Of a DNA stretch of 42,538 nucleotides, positions 16,023 to 20,960 are shown one piece after another (position 1 is the stretch's first letter; every line of letters begins with the position of its first letter). Origin of the DNA: a virus; the IMG/VR virus record IMGVR_UViG_3300046012_000602, positions 1-42,538 of that record, one strand, 5' to 3'. Made by a program: the position numbers and the translations under genes. Below the pieces are notes generated by a model. The model was not told the DNA's origin, did not search any database, and saw only the letters and a list, made by a program, of their open reading frames with translations.

Positions 16023-16886
16023 TTACTCTCCTTGCCCCTCAATTGCATCATAATCAGCCTCGGTTATATCCACCTCTTGTATGGATATATCAATCGATTC
16101 TAATTTTTTAATCGTTCTACTCGCTTCGTCTTTAGTTAACTCGGTAACGCTTTTTTTAGCAAAGGCTTGGGTAATATATCGGTGTAAATCATCATGCGTT
16201 TTATTCTTCTCCGTAAGTAGGGCATAAATGCGGCGTTGTTGGGGTAATGTTATTTTCTCTGCAACTGGCGGTTTAACAACGCTTTGGGAAGGGGTCGCAT
16301 TGCCGCCAGGATGGCCTAGGACTTGTTTATCTTCCGTTTTGGTAGTTTGATCCATTGTCGCTCCATCAATGTCCTCGTCCCCCGTTAAAATGCCAAACGC
16401 ATTACAAAAAGCATAACGCTTGCCATATGTCATGGCTGCGCCGGATTGTTGGGAGGCGTTCATCTTGGTTGTTGTTTCTTTTTTAATAAGGGCCTGGCTT
16501 GTTTCCGTATACCCCCCGGTGTGTTTTACTTTACAAAATACAGTTATGCCATTTTCTGCCTCCTGCGTATCAAACGTATAGGAAAAACCATTCTCGGCTA
16601 ATAATCCCCGAACTTGCTCAACAATACTTTCTAAGGGGGCGTATTTATAATTATAGCCTTGTTTTTTTCGTTCAATAGTTGGACAAGCAGCTTGAAATGT
16701 TGCCATTGCGCCATCATAATCCTCTTTTGCTTTCTCGGCCCGAAGCTCCCGACGCATTGCAATAAGTTTTTCCATAGTTGCAACATCAATACCCTTGTTA
16801 ATCGCCTGGGAAATAAGTGCGGTTGCTTCGTCTTGCGGAACGATATTAGCGATTTTTGTTTTAATTAATTTAGGTGCTTTGTTCAT
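16023..16886 (-). CDS. Erf-family single-strand annealing protein
   Basis: 287 residues. Recombinase that anneals complementary single strands, as in phage P22 Erf. The signature core runs from MATFQAACPTIERKKQGYNYKYAPLE (written in part) through IVEQVRGLLAENGFSYTFDT and HTGGYTETSQ to GAAMTYGKRYAFCNAFGI and TGDEDIDG, all typical Erf-superfamily elements. A variable linker and a C-terminal helical domain follow. No exonuclease partner is seen. Its start overlaps the upstream stop by 4 bases. Confidence 0.88.
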   Translation of the reverse strand: MNKAPKLIKTKIANIVPQDEATALISQAINKGIDVATMEKLIAMRRELRAEKAKEDYDGAMATFQAACPTIERKKQGYNYKYAPLESIVEQVRGLLAENGFSYTFDTQEAENGITVFCKVKHTGGYTETSQALIKKETTTKMNASQQSGAAMTYGKRYAFCNAFGILTGDEDIDGATMDQTTKTEDKQVLGHPGGNATPSQSVVKPPVAEKITLPQQRRIYALLTEKNKTHDDLHRYITQAFAKKSVTELTKDEASRTIKKLESIDISIQEVDITEADYDAIEGQGE

Positions 16887-17056
16887 AGTTTTATTGATTC
16901 GATAACCTCATCAAACTTTAATAATATATCTTGTTTTTGTTCTTTTATCTTTTGATCTATAAAATCTTGATCCTGTTCTAAGAAAAACCATATATCCTCA
17001 ATGGGTGTACCATTGTCATTTGGGTCTTCGTTATAAAAATCATCAGTCATGCTCAT
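16883..17056 (-). CDS. Small acidic protein upstream of Erf
   Basis: 57 residues from ATG 17056 (MSMTDDFYNEDPNDNGTPIE), strongly acidic, then a Lys/Glu helix. Start chosen because the upstream gene ends at 17061, just 4 bases away, and the longer frame runs into it. ATGA overlap with erf implies coupling. Function unknown. Confidence 0.55.
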   Translation of the reverse strand: MSMTDDFYNEDPNDNGTPIEDIWFFLEQDQDFIDQKIKEQKQDILLKFDEVIESIKL

Positions 17057-17060
17057 AGTA

Positions 17061-17276
17061 TTAGTTTTTTGTCTCAAGCGTATCTTTTATCATTTCCTCT
17101 TCTAAAAACACCTTGGTTGCTGCCAAAATAATGCCTGCAAATTCCTTATTTTCCTCCATAGCAGCGATAAGCGAGCGAATAATATCATCAGTATTTCCAT
17201 CAATTTTAACTCCTATGGTAATAGTCGCAGACTCATCATCAACCGCCTTTATAGTGATACGTGCAATTGTTCTCAT
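17061..17276 (-). CDS. Hypothetical early protein
   Basis: 71 residues from ATG 17276 (MRTIARITIKAVDDESATIT), two beta strands then helices. A longer frame to 17381 would overlap the regulator gene by about 100 bases, so the shorter start, two bases after the regulator TAA, is preferred. Family not recognised. Confidence 0.6.
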   Translation of the reverse strand: MRTIARITIKAVDDESATITIGVKIDGNTDDIIRSLIAAMEENKEFAGIILAATKVFLEEEMIKDTLETKN

Positions 17277-17278
17277 AG

Positions 17279-17467
17279 TTATTTGGCTTGTGCTATAAAT
17301 TGCTCTACTTGTGCCCGTTGGTACTTTCGTTTTGCATTTGGCACCAATCGAATACTTTTTATTTTTCCTTCTTTTTCCCATCGTCGAAGCGTATCAACGG
17401 TAACGCCTAACATTCTCGCTGCATCACCTATGCTTATTAAGTTTGGAAATGAATTGTCTTTTTTCAT
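17279..17467 (-). CDS. MerR/excisionase-like helix-turn-helix protein
   Basis: 62 residues. ISIGDAARMLGVTVDTLRRW followed by EKEGKIKSIR and a strand is the winged helix-turn-helix of MerR-type and excisionase-type (HTH_17) proteins. It is the first gene of the leftward early operon, behind a strong promoter whose -10 box is 11 bases from the ATG, so it may autoregulate the operon. No integrase is present, so a control role is more likely than excision. Confidence 0.78.
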   Translation of the reverse strand: MKKDNSFPNLISIGDAARMLGVTVDTLRRWEKEGKIKSIRLVPNAKRKYQRAQVEQFIAQAK

Positions 17468-17478
17468 AGTACTAACGT

Positions 17479-17507
17479 AGTATATATATGTTTATATAGA
17501 TTGTAAA
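17479..17507 (-). promoter_or_regulatory. Promoter of the leftward early operon
   Basis: Minus strand TTTACA (17507-17502), 17-base spacer, TATACT (17484-17479). Both boxes match the consensus at 5 of 6 positions. The ATG of the regulator is 11 bases downstream, so the leader is about four bases. Confidence 0.75.
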
Positions 17508-17524
17508 GAGGCAATTTAAACCAC

Positions 17525-17570
17525 AAAAAAGCCGCCGGTGGAAGATGTTGCGTAAAAACCACCGACGGCT
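17525..17570 (-). terminator. Intrinsic terminator after the tRNA cluster
   Basis: AGCCGTCGGTGG and CCACCGGCGGCT (minus strand) form a 12-bp stem with one wobble pair and a 17-base loop, followed by TTTTTT. It ends leftward tRNA transcription before the early-operon promoter. Confidence 0.85.
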
Positions 17571-17606
17571 GAGAAAAATGTTCCCGCGCCATCAGAACCA
17601 TTTAAA

Positions 17607-17615
17607 AGTATAGCA
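17607..17615 (-). promoter_or_regulatory. Extended -10 element between tRNA-Asn and the terminator
   Basis: Minus strand TATGCTATACT, with TGC-TATACT at 17615-17607. The string is shared with the terminase promoter at 8547. Transcription from here would give an RNA of only about 75-80 nt ending at the terminator. Confidence 0.4.
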
Positions 17616-17620
17616 TATTG

Positions 17621-17692
17621 CTCCACAGAGAGGACTCGAACCTCCAACTTACCGATTAACAGTCGGTTACTCTACCGTTGAGTTACTGTGAA
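17621..17692 (-). tRNA. tRNA-Asn(GTT)
   Basis: 72 nt cloverleaf. Acceptor TTCACAG pairs with CTGTGGA, D arm ACTC/GAGT with a GG-containing loop, anticodon stem ACCGA/TCGGT with loop CTGTTAA (anticodon GTT at 17660-17658), T loop TTCGAGT, discriminator G. CCA is not encoded. Confidence 0.93.
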
Positions 17693-17697
17693 GTATG

Positions 17698-17769
17698 TTC
17701 CGCCTCGTGGAGTCGAACCACAATTAGCTGTTCCAGAAACAGTCGTCCTACCGATTAGACGAAAGCGAA
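17698..17769 (-). tRNA. tRNA-Gln(CTG)
   Basis: 72 nt. Acceptor TTCGCTT/AGGCGGA with wobble pairs, D stem GTCT/GGAC, anticodon loop TTCTGGA (anticodon CTG), T arm TGTGG-TTCGACT-CCACG, discriminator A. The outer pair of the anticodon stem is an A-C mismatch. The weak first acceptor pair is usual for glutamine tRNAs. No encoded CCA. Confidence 0.88.
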
Positions 17770-17775
17770 TAGTTG

Positions 17776-17846
17776 TTCCGCTCCAAGGAATCGAACCTCA
17801 ATCTCTGGGGCCAAAACCCAGCGGTCTACCTTTAACCTAGAGCGAA
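17776..17846 (-). tRNA. tRNA-Gln(TTG)
   Basis: 71 nt. Acceptor TTCGCTC/GAGCGGA, D stem GGTT/GACC, anticodon stem CTGGG/CCCAG with loop TTTTGGC (anticodon TTG), T loop TTCGATT, discriminator A, no encoded CCA. Its acceptor is nearly identical to that of the neighbouring Gln tRNA, so the two may be an old duplication. Confidence 0.92.
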
Positions 17847-17847
17847 G

Positions 17848-17919
17848 TCAAGGAGGGGAATTATGCTATCCCGATCTCATGTTCCCAAAACATGCGCTTT
17901 TCTTCTAAGCTACTCCCTG
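17848..17919 (-). tRNA. tRNA-Pro(TGG), atypical elbow
   Basis: 72 nt. Acceptor CAGGGAG/CTCCTTG, D stem GCTT/AAGC, anticodon stem CATGT/ACATG with loop TTTGGGA (anticodon TGG), discriminator A as in proline tRNAs. The D loop AGAAGAA lacks the conserved GG, and the T arm GGGAT-AGCATAA-TTCCC lacks TTC and has a T-T mismatch at the 53-61 pair. Both sides of the elbow contact are missing, so it may be degenerate, decoy-like or specialised. Confidence 0.7.
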
Positions 17920-17938
17920 GAATGTTTTTAAGATGATG

Positions 17939-18009
17939 CGGGGTTGGCAAGAATCGAACTTGCGGTGTAGAGTTTGGAGGTCTATGGTTTACCACTAACC
18001 TACAACCCC
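17939..18009 (-). tRNA. tRNA-Trp(CCA)
   Basis: 71 nt. Perfect acceptor GGGGTTG/CAACCCC, D arm GGTT-AGTGGTA-AACC, anticodon loop CTCCAAA (anticodon CCA), T arm GCAAG-TTCGATT-CTTGC, discriminator G as in tryptophan tRNAs. The innermost anticodon-stem pair is C-C. It reads UGG only, so UGA is not recoded. No encoded CCA. Confidence 0.92.
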
Positions 18010-18065
18010 AATATATTGGGTTGCTGAGGTTGTGGTTGTTGCCAGTATTTAAATATCATGCACTT

Positions 18066-18074
18066 ATTATAGCA
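18066..18074 (-). promoter_or_regulatory. Extended -10 promoter of the tRNA operon
   Basis: Minus strand TGC-TATAAT, a perfect extended -10 box with TATAAT at 18071-18066. The start would be near 18059, about 50 bases before tRNA-Trp. The -35 region is weak. Confidence 0.7.
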
Positions 18075-18188
18075 TATCGGAAAAAGTGCGTTTATTCCTC
18101 GGTATTTTCACGCCTCAAAACGATTAAATTTTGTGCGTGTGAAAAATCATACACAATTCTCATAAAAGCAGTGATATATTTATATTAT

Positions 18189-18302
18189 ATGGAAGTGCTA
18201 ATCGTTATGTTTCTCGTTTTCATGTGGGATTTTCTGCGTTTTAAGAAGCCTGAGAAAAAAAAGAAGCGGCGTTTATTCCTCCCATGGAAGCGGTTGGCCT
18301 AA
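18189..18302 (+). CDS. Possible plus-strand membrane microprotein
   Basis: 37 residues: a hydrophobic segment MEVLIVMFLVFMWDFL followed by a very basic tail (KKPEKKKKRR). TGA-TATATT lies 8 bases upstream of the ATG and could serve as a leaderless promoter. It overlaps the end of the minus-strand 18273 gene by 30 bases, and only one of them may be real. Small basic-tailed membrane peptides include toxins and holin-like factors. Confidence 0.35.
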   Translation: MEVLIVMFLVFMWDFLRFKKPEKKKKRRLFLPWKRLA

Positions 18303-18377
18303 TCCATTAAAATATGGCTCATCTTCCTCTTTTTTCTTTTCTATTTGCACGAATATATCAAGTTGTTCTTCTTCCAT
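18273..18377 (-). CDS. Acidic microprotein
   Basis: 34 residues (MEEEQLDIFVQIEKKKEEDE at the start), very acidic, ending PLPWEE. Its ATG overlaps the TAA of the upstream gene as TAATG, a coupling junction also used by the amidoligase pair, which supports it. Function unknown. Confidence 0.5.
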   Translation of the reverse strand: MEEEQLDIFVQIEKKKEEDEPYFNGLGQPLPWEE

Positions 18378-18664
18378 TAGCGTATCGATTTTATCGTATT
18401 ATGTAATTTTTTTCTAAAATCGTTCACTTTTTCTTGATCTACTATTTCCTCTGTAAGTTTTGGTAAAGTCGGGTACTGATTTTTTTCTCGCTCAATTCGT
18501 TCCATATAAGAAATATGGGGAATTGAGATTGTAAGATCATCAAACCAAATAATCGTCTGCCCTTTACTCGAAGAAAGTTTCATAAATTGATATTGTTTTT
18601 CAGAGATATAAAAATCTTTTTTATCGTAATGAATAACCCAGTCAGCCTGATTGTATTGTAACAT
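18377..18664 (-). CDS. Hypothetical protein downstream of the initiator gene
   Basis: 95 residues from ATG 18664 (MLQYNQADWVIHYDKKDFYI), chosen because GGAAGGAGGCGA lies just upstream; the longer frame has no such site. Mixed alpha/beta followed by Lys-rich helices. Its start overlaps the end of the initiator gene by 23 bases. Family not recognised. Confidence 0.65.
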   Translation of the reverse strand: MLQYNQADWVIHYDKKDFYISEKQYQFMKLSSSKGQTIIWFDDLTISIPHISYMERIEREKNQYPTLPKLTEEIVDQEKVNDFRKKLHNTIKSIR

Positions 18665-19415
18665 TGTCGCCTCCTTCCGTATAAAAGGCAGATTTCCCAT
18701 TTGTTGTTTTTCCTCGTAGGCGAGTAATCAACTTGATCCGATTGTAATACAAATTCTTACTACTCGTGATATTGTTTTTCCAAAACTCATCCTCAGAGGC
18801 AATATCAATCAGCCACTTTACCCCTTGTTTCCCGGTTCGTGACGCTTTGAGTAGATGCGACCAGTATATCCGTGAGTCTTTGAACGAAATATCTTCTTTG
18901 GGTATCTGCAACTTATAAAGGAAATAACTAGCTATTTCGTTTATGTCAGGATTACCAACAGAAAAACTTTTTTTCTGTATAGATTTATCTATACTTGTCT
19001 TGTCTAGTGTCTTGTCTAATTGTCTTGTCTTATTAGGTTTAATGTTTTCGTTGTGAGGTTTAATGTTTTCGTTGTGAGGTTTAATGTTTTCAGTAAACCT
19101 CTTATCTGATTTTTGATTGAATATTTTTCTTGCTTTATTAACAGTGATTACTAAACCATACGGAGCATGTATTACGTTTATATATCCTTCCTCTGTAAGT
19201 TTAGTTAAATTAAGTGATATGTTTGGTTCTACTATGCCTGTTCCAAACTCTTTTAATTTTATTGGCCGACCACCTAAAACCTTTCCTATTCCTTCCTCAC
19301 TCACTGAGGTGATTTTATCCAACAGCCACATAAACTCCCACACGGCAGAACCCATACGTTTTCTGTGATCCCCCTCAAGAAGGCCATTATTGACTGTGAT
19401 AAAAAAACCATTCAT
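18642..19415 (-). CDS. Probable replication initiator / replisome organiser
   Basis: 257 residues. The N-terminal 95 (WEFMWLLDKIT...GIGKVLGGRPIKLKEFG... LTKLTEEGYINVIHAPYGLV) form a winged helix typical of phage replication initiators. A polar linker with the tandem peptide ENIKPHN, repeated because of the 21-bp DNA repeats at 19035, joins it to a basic C-terminal helical domain (FKDSRIYWSHLLKASRTGKQ) that could load host helicase. It is the only replication-type gene seen. In lambda and relatives the origin lies inside the initiator gene, which fits the repeats here. Confidence 0.6.
   Translation of the reverse strand: MNGFFITVNNGLLEGDHRKRMGSAVWEFMWLLDKITSVSEEGIGKVLGGRPIKLKEFGTGIVEPNISLNLTKLTEEGYINVIHAPYGLVITVNKARKIFNQKSDKRFTENIKPHNENIKPHNENIKPNKTRQLDKTLDKTSIDKSIQKKSFSVGNPDINEIASYFLYKLQIPKEDISFKDSRIYWSHLLKASRTGKQGVKWLIDIASEDEFWKNNITSSKNLYYNRIKLITRLRGKTTNGKSAFYTEGGDNVTIQSG
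19035..19091. repeat. Tandem 21-bp repeats inside the initiator gene (iteron-like)
   Basis: AGGTTTAATGTTTTCGTTGTG occurs at 19035-19055 and 19056-19076, with the first 15 bases again at 19077-19091. Just to the left, the string TCTTGTCT recurs three times at about 11-base spacing (19000-19030). Direct repeats in A/T-rich DNA within an initiator gene suggest an origin. Confidence 0.7.
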
Positions 19416-19449
19416 ATTATTTTTATTACTATTTTCTTACGGCTACTTA

Positions 19450-19478
19450 TTGACTTTTATTGTATTTTCGTATAGTAT
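19450..19478 (+). promoter_or_regulatory. Plus-strand promoter for the ncRNA candidate, with palindromic operator
   Basis: TTGACT (19450-19455) and TAGTAT (19473-19478) are 17 bases apart; TATAGT at 19471 is an alternative with a 15-base spacer. A perfect palindrome ATTTGTATACAAAT (19477-19490) covers the predicted start site and could be a repressor site. Confidence 0.55.
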
Positions 19479-19483
19479 TTGTA

Positions 19484-19614
19484 TACAAATAAATGGTGGC
19501 GTATAGCACCTCATAAGGCTTCTACCATCAACATAAAATCGGATAGTCGAAAGACTATTATTTATTTGTATACTTTCCAATAAAGCCTCTATTTTGTACA
19601 TGGGAGGCTTTTTT
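19484..19614 (+). ncRNA. Candidate structured ncRNA antisense to the initiator leader
   Basis: Promoter, body and terminator on the plus strand bracket about 130 nt with no credible reading frame. GTATACAAATAAAT (from 19481) pairs perfectly over up to 14 bp with 19560-19573. Inside are GGTG/CACC (or the alternative ATGGT/ACCAT) and ATAGTC-GAAA-GACTAT with a GAAA tetraloop. It begins about 65 bases upstream of the divergent initiator ATG (19415), on the opposite strand. A countertranscript controlling the initiator, as in plasmid copy control, is a reasonable hypothesis. I do not recognise a known RNA class. Confidence 0.5.
19582..19614 (+). terminator. Intrinsic terminator of the ncRNA candidate
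   Basis: AAAGCCTC and GAGGCTTT pair over 8 bp with a 14-base loop, followed by a T6 run ending at 19614. Orientation and U tract fit plus-strand termination; on the minus strand the tail is only TTTATT. Confidence 0.75.
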
Positions 19615-19618
19615 GGTT

Positions 19619-19720
19619 TTATATTCTTTTTAATCCTATCAATATTCCCGCCACCACACTTACGATGATAAACAGATTAACGCTTGTTTTGTAGAGAGTA
19701 AATACTTGATCGTGTGTCAT
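19619..19720 (-). CDS. Single-pass membrane microprotein
   Basis: 33 residues: MTHDQVFTLYKTSVN then a hydrophobic LFIIVSVVAGILIGL and KRI. The clean membrane segment with flanking charge fits a real microprotein. It starts 6 bases after an in-frame-compatible K-rich region downstream of another membrane microprotein. No ribosome site is obvious. Confidence 0.45.
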   Translation of the reverse strand: MTHDQVFTLYKTSVNLFIIVSVVAGILIGLKRI

Positions 19721-19742
19721 GACAATTTATTTTTTTTTGGTT

Positions 19743-19847
19743 TTAATATCCCTCATACGCTGCAAAGAATACTAGTAAGAATCCAAGAAAAAGAATAATA
19801 AACGGAGTTGTCAGCGTATAGAATATGATAAGAAGATATTTAGACAT
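19743..19847 (-). CDS. Single-pass membrane microprotein
   Basis: 34 residues, MSKYLLIIFYTLTTPFIILF continuing LGFLLVFF, almost wholly hydrophobic with an acidic end. The ATG directly follows the T7 run of the 19848-19917 hairpin, so an attenuator upstream could control it. Function unknown; holin-like or toxin-like peptides look similar. Confidence 0.45.
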   Translation of the reverse strand: MSKYLLIIFYTLTTPFIILFLGFLLVFFAAYEGY

Positions 19848-19917
19848 AAAAAAACCCTAGCGTCAGGATGCCGTGTCGTGTAAAGCTGCGATTATACGAC
19901 ACCCTAGCGTTAGGGTT
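19848..19917 (-). terminator. Compound hairpin with alternative pairings (attenuator candidate)
   Basis: On the minus strand AACCCTAACG (19917-19908) can pair either at once with TAGGGT (perfect 6-bp stem, loop ACGC) or with CGCTAGGGTT (19862-19853), which is followed by TTTTTTT. Between them TTATACGACA-type arms (19892-19901 and 19874-19883) form a 10-bp hairpin with one wobble. Mutually exclusive stems ending in a U run are the form of a transcription attenuator. Confidence 0.5.
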
Positions 19918-19936
19918 GCTTTACAGGTTTTTGACG

Positions 19937-19952
19937 GTTAGCCCCGGCTAAC
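19937..19952. repeat. Perfect 6-bp dyad GTTAGC/GCTAAC
   Basis: GTTAGC-CCCG-GCTAAC between the attenuator-like hairpin and an AT-rich run AAATATATATAA. No T run follows on either strand, so it is more likely a protein-binding or origin element than a terminator. Confidence 0.4.
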
Positions 19953-19986
19953 AAATATATATAACTACATTCTGTGAAAAATGTCA

Positions 19987-20040
19987 ATAGTTATCTTTCT
20001 CTCCATAAGGGGGGAACCTTATGAAGAGGAGAATAACTAT
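19987..20040 (-). terminator. Large hairpin terminator after the lysis cassette
   Basis: A 24-position stem with four mismatches (ATAGTTAT and CATAAGG ends perfect) and a 6-base loop. ATTTTT follows a few bases later on the minus strand, and CGTTTTTTG on the plus strand. It overlaps the stop codon of the last lysis gene, so it should end the late transcript. Confidence 0.75.
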
Positions 20041-20303
20041 ATCGTTTTTTGTCCCGTGATTATTGTCGTCTTAATTGCTGTTCTGCTTTTTATATACTCA
20101 CGAACAATAGCAAAGATAAACAAAAGTCCACTTGCACCGGCGTATATTTGACCTACCGCATCTATTATGGGATTGACATCGGAGAGTTTCACGTAGCCCT
20201 CCATTGCCGCAAAGGTTAAAAGCGACGTGAGAATAATACCAGCAGCACCCATCTTAAACTCAGATGTGGTAACTCCTGCCGCTAATGGGTTTGTATTTTT
20301 CAT
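20037..20303 (-). CDS. Holin-like membrane protein
   Basis: 88 residues. Two hydrophobic segments, about 19-34 (GAAGIILTSLLTFAAM) and 48-66 (AVGQIYAGASGLLFIFAIV), with a short loop and a basic C-terminal tail (REYIKSRTAIK): the layout of class II holins or holin-like phage membrane proteins. It is last in the lysis cassette, has its own promoter 10 bases upstream and a terminator at its end, so it can be expressed separately to set lysis timing. Confidence 0.7.
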   Translation of the reverse strand: MKNTNPLAAGVTTSEFKMGAAGIILTSLLTFAAMEGYVKLSDVNPIIDAVGQIYAGASGLLFIFAIVREYIKSRTAIKTTIITGQKTI

Positions 20304-20313
20304 CTCTCTATTA

Positions 20314-20342
20314 ACTGTATGATGTTTTTATACCCCTGTCAA
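20314..20342 (-). promoter_or_regulatory. Promoter of the holin-like gene
   Basis: Minus strand TTGACA (20342-20337), 17-base spacer, TACAGT (20319-20314), ATG 10 bases on. The -35 box is perfect and the -10 is 4 of 6. The leader would be about three bases, although GAGAG just before the ATG may act as a weak ribosome site. Confidence 0.65.
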
Positions 20343-20346
20343 GATA

Positions 20347-20535
20347 TTACTTTAATACGGGGAAAGTGCCTTGGAATAAATACGACCCAAATAATATCCA
20401 GACAACAACAACTAGTAATAAAATCATTCGTAATATTTTTGCTTGTTCTGGTTTTGTCACTAATGTATCAATAATGTAATTGAAGAGCCAGAGAGCTAAA
20501 CAGCCGATTGCTAATGCGAAAAAAAATGCTTGCAT
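20347..20535 (-). CDS. Small two-pass membrane protein of the lysis cassette
   Basis: 62 residues from ATG 20535, chosen because AAAGGAGGAAGT lies directly upstream. Two membrane segments, AFFFALAIGCLALWLFNYII and ILRMILLLVVVVWILFGSYL, separated by a short charged loop. It resembles a holin or antiholin subunit. Placed between the coiled-coil membrane protein and the holin-like protein. Confidence 0.68.
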   Translation of the reverse strand: MQAFFFALAIGCLALWLFNYIIDTLVTKPEQAKILRMILLLVVVVWILFGSYLFQGTFPVLK

Positions 20536-20572
20536 ACTTCCTCCTTTCCCTCCGTATACAATATGTACACAG

Positions 20573-20591
20573 AAATGATAATTTATCATTT
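20573..20591. repeat. 8-bp palindrome in the lysis cassette
   Basis: AAATGATA and TATCATTT are separated by 3 bases and overlap the stop codon of the 20586-20951 gene. It may protect or process the mRNA, or bind a regulator; there is no T run. Confidence 0.4.
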
Positions 20592-20951
20592 AATAAGTTG
20601 ATGGAAAATTGTAAAGACAATATTTGAAAAATACCCTATAAGCGTAAAGGCTGCACAGGCAACTACCCACGCTATATGTTTTGAGTTATTAAAATTGGTA
20701 ATCCATTCATTATTTTCCCGAACGATTTGAGCAAGTGCTTTGGGGTCTAATTCCTTTAATTCGTTCTCTAATGCAACAAGACGAGCATCTGTTTGCTTAG
20801 TTTGTTGGGAAAGAAGAGTTTGAATGTTGTTTATCCCCGTTGCACTTGCCAGCATTTGCTTATTAAACTCCTCAACTGAGTTATTAAAGTCAGTAATCAG
20901 GGCAACGATCACGTCATGGTCGGATTGGAAGGGGTATTGTATTTGTTGCAT
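20586..20951 (-). CDS. Coiled-coil tail-anchored membrane protein (hemolysin XhlA-like)
   Basis: 121 residues. A long amphipathic coiled coil (about 22-85, with TKQTDARLVALENELKELDP) is followed by one membrane segment HIAWVVACAAFTLIGYFSNI near the C-terminus. The same layout is found in XhlA-type phage lysis proteins, which are shorter. It follows the peptidase gene and precedes two holin-like genes, so a role in membrane targeting of the lysin is plausible. Confidence 0.6.
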   Translation of the reverse strand: MQQIQYPFQSDHDVIVALITDFNNSVEEFNKQMLASATGINNIQTLLSQQTKQTDARLVALENELKELDPKALAQIVRENNEWITNFNNSKHIAWVVACAAFTLIGYFSNIVFTIFHQLIK

Positions 20952-20960
20952 ATATGTATA

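Noticed and set aside
17279-17467. Excisionase of a temperate phage
   Set aside because: The helix-turn-helix type allows it, but there is no integrase, CI-type repressor or attachment-like repeat next to a tRNA.
17698-18009. Suppressor tRNA or alternative genetic code
   Set aside because: The anticodons are GTT, CTG, TTG, TGG and CCA; none reads a stop codon, and genes end in TAA, TGA and TAG without in-frame stops.
19035-19091. CRISPR array
   Set aside because: Only two and a half contiguous 21-bp units without spacers, in frame within a coding gene.
19481-19573. Purine riboswitch (CTTCTACC recalls the J2/3 sequence)
   Set aside because: The loop-loop sequences and the J1/2 and J3/1 residues do not match, and no plus-strand gene follows the terminator.
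19484-19614. phi29-type packaging RNA
   Set aside because: The terminase is lambda gpA-like, not the phi29 type, and the RNA has no matching intermolecular loop pair that I can see.
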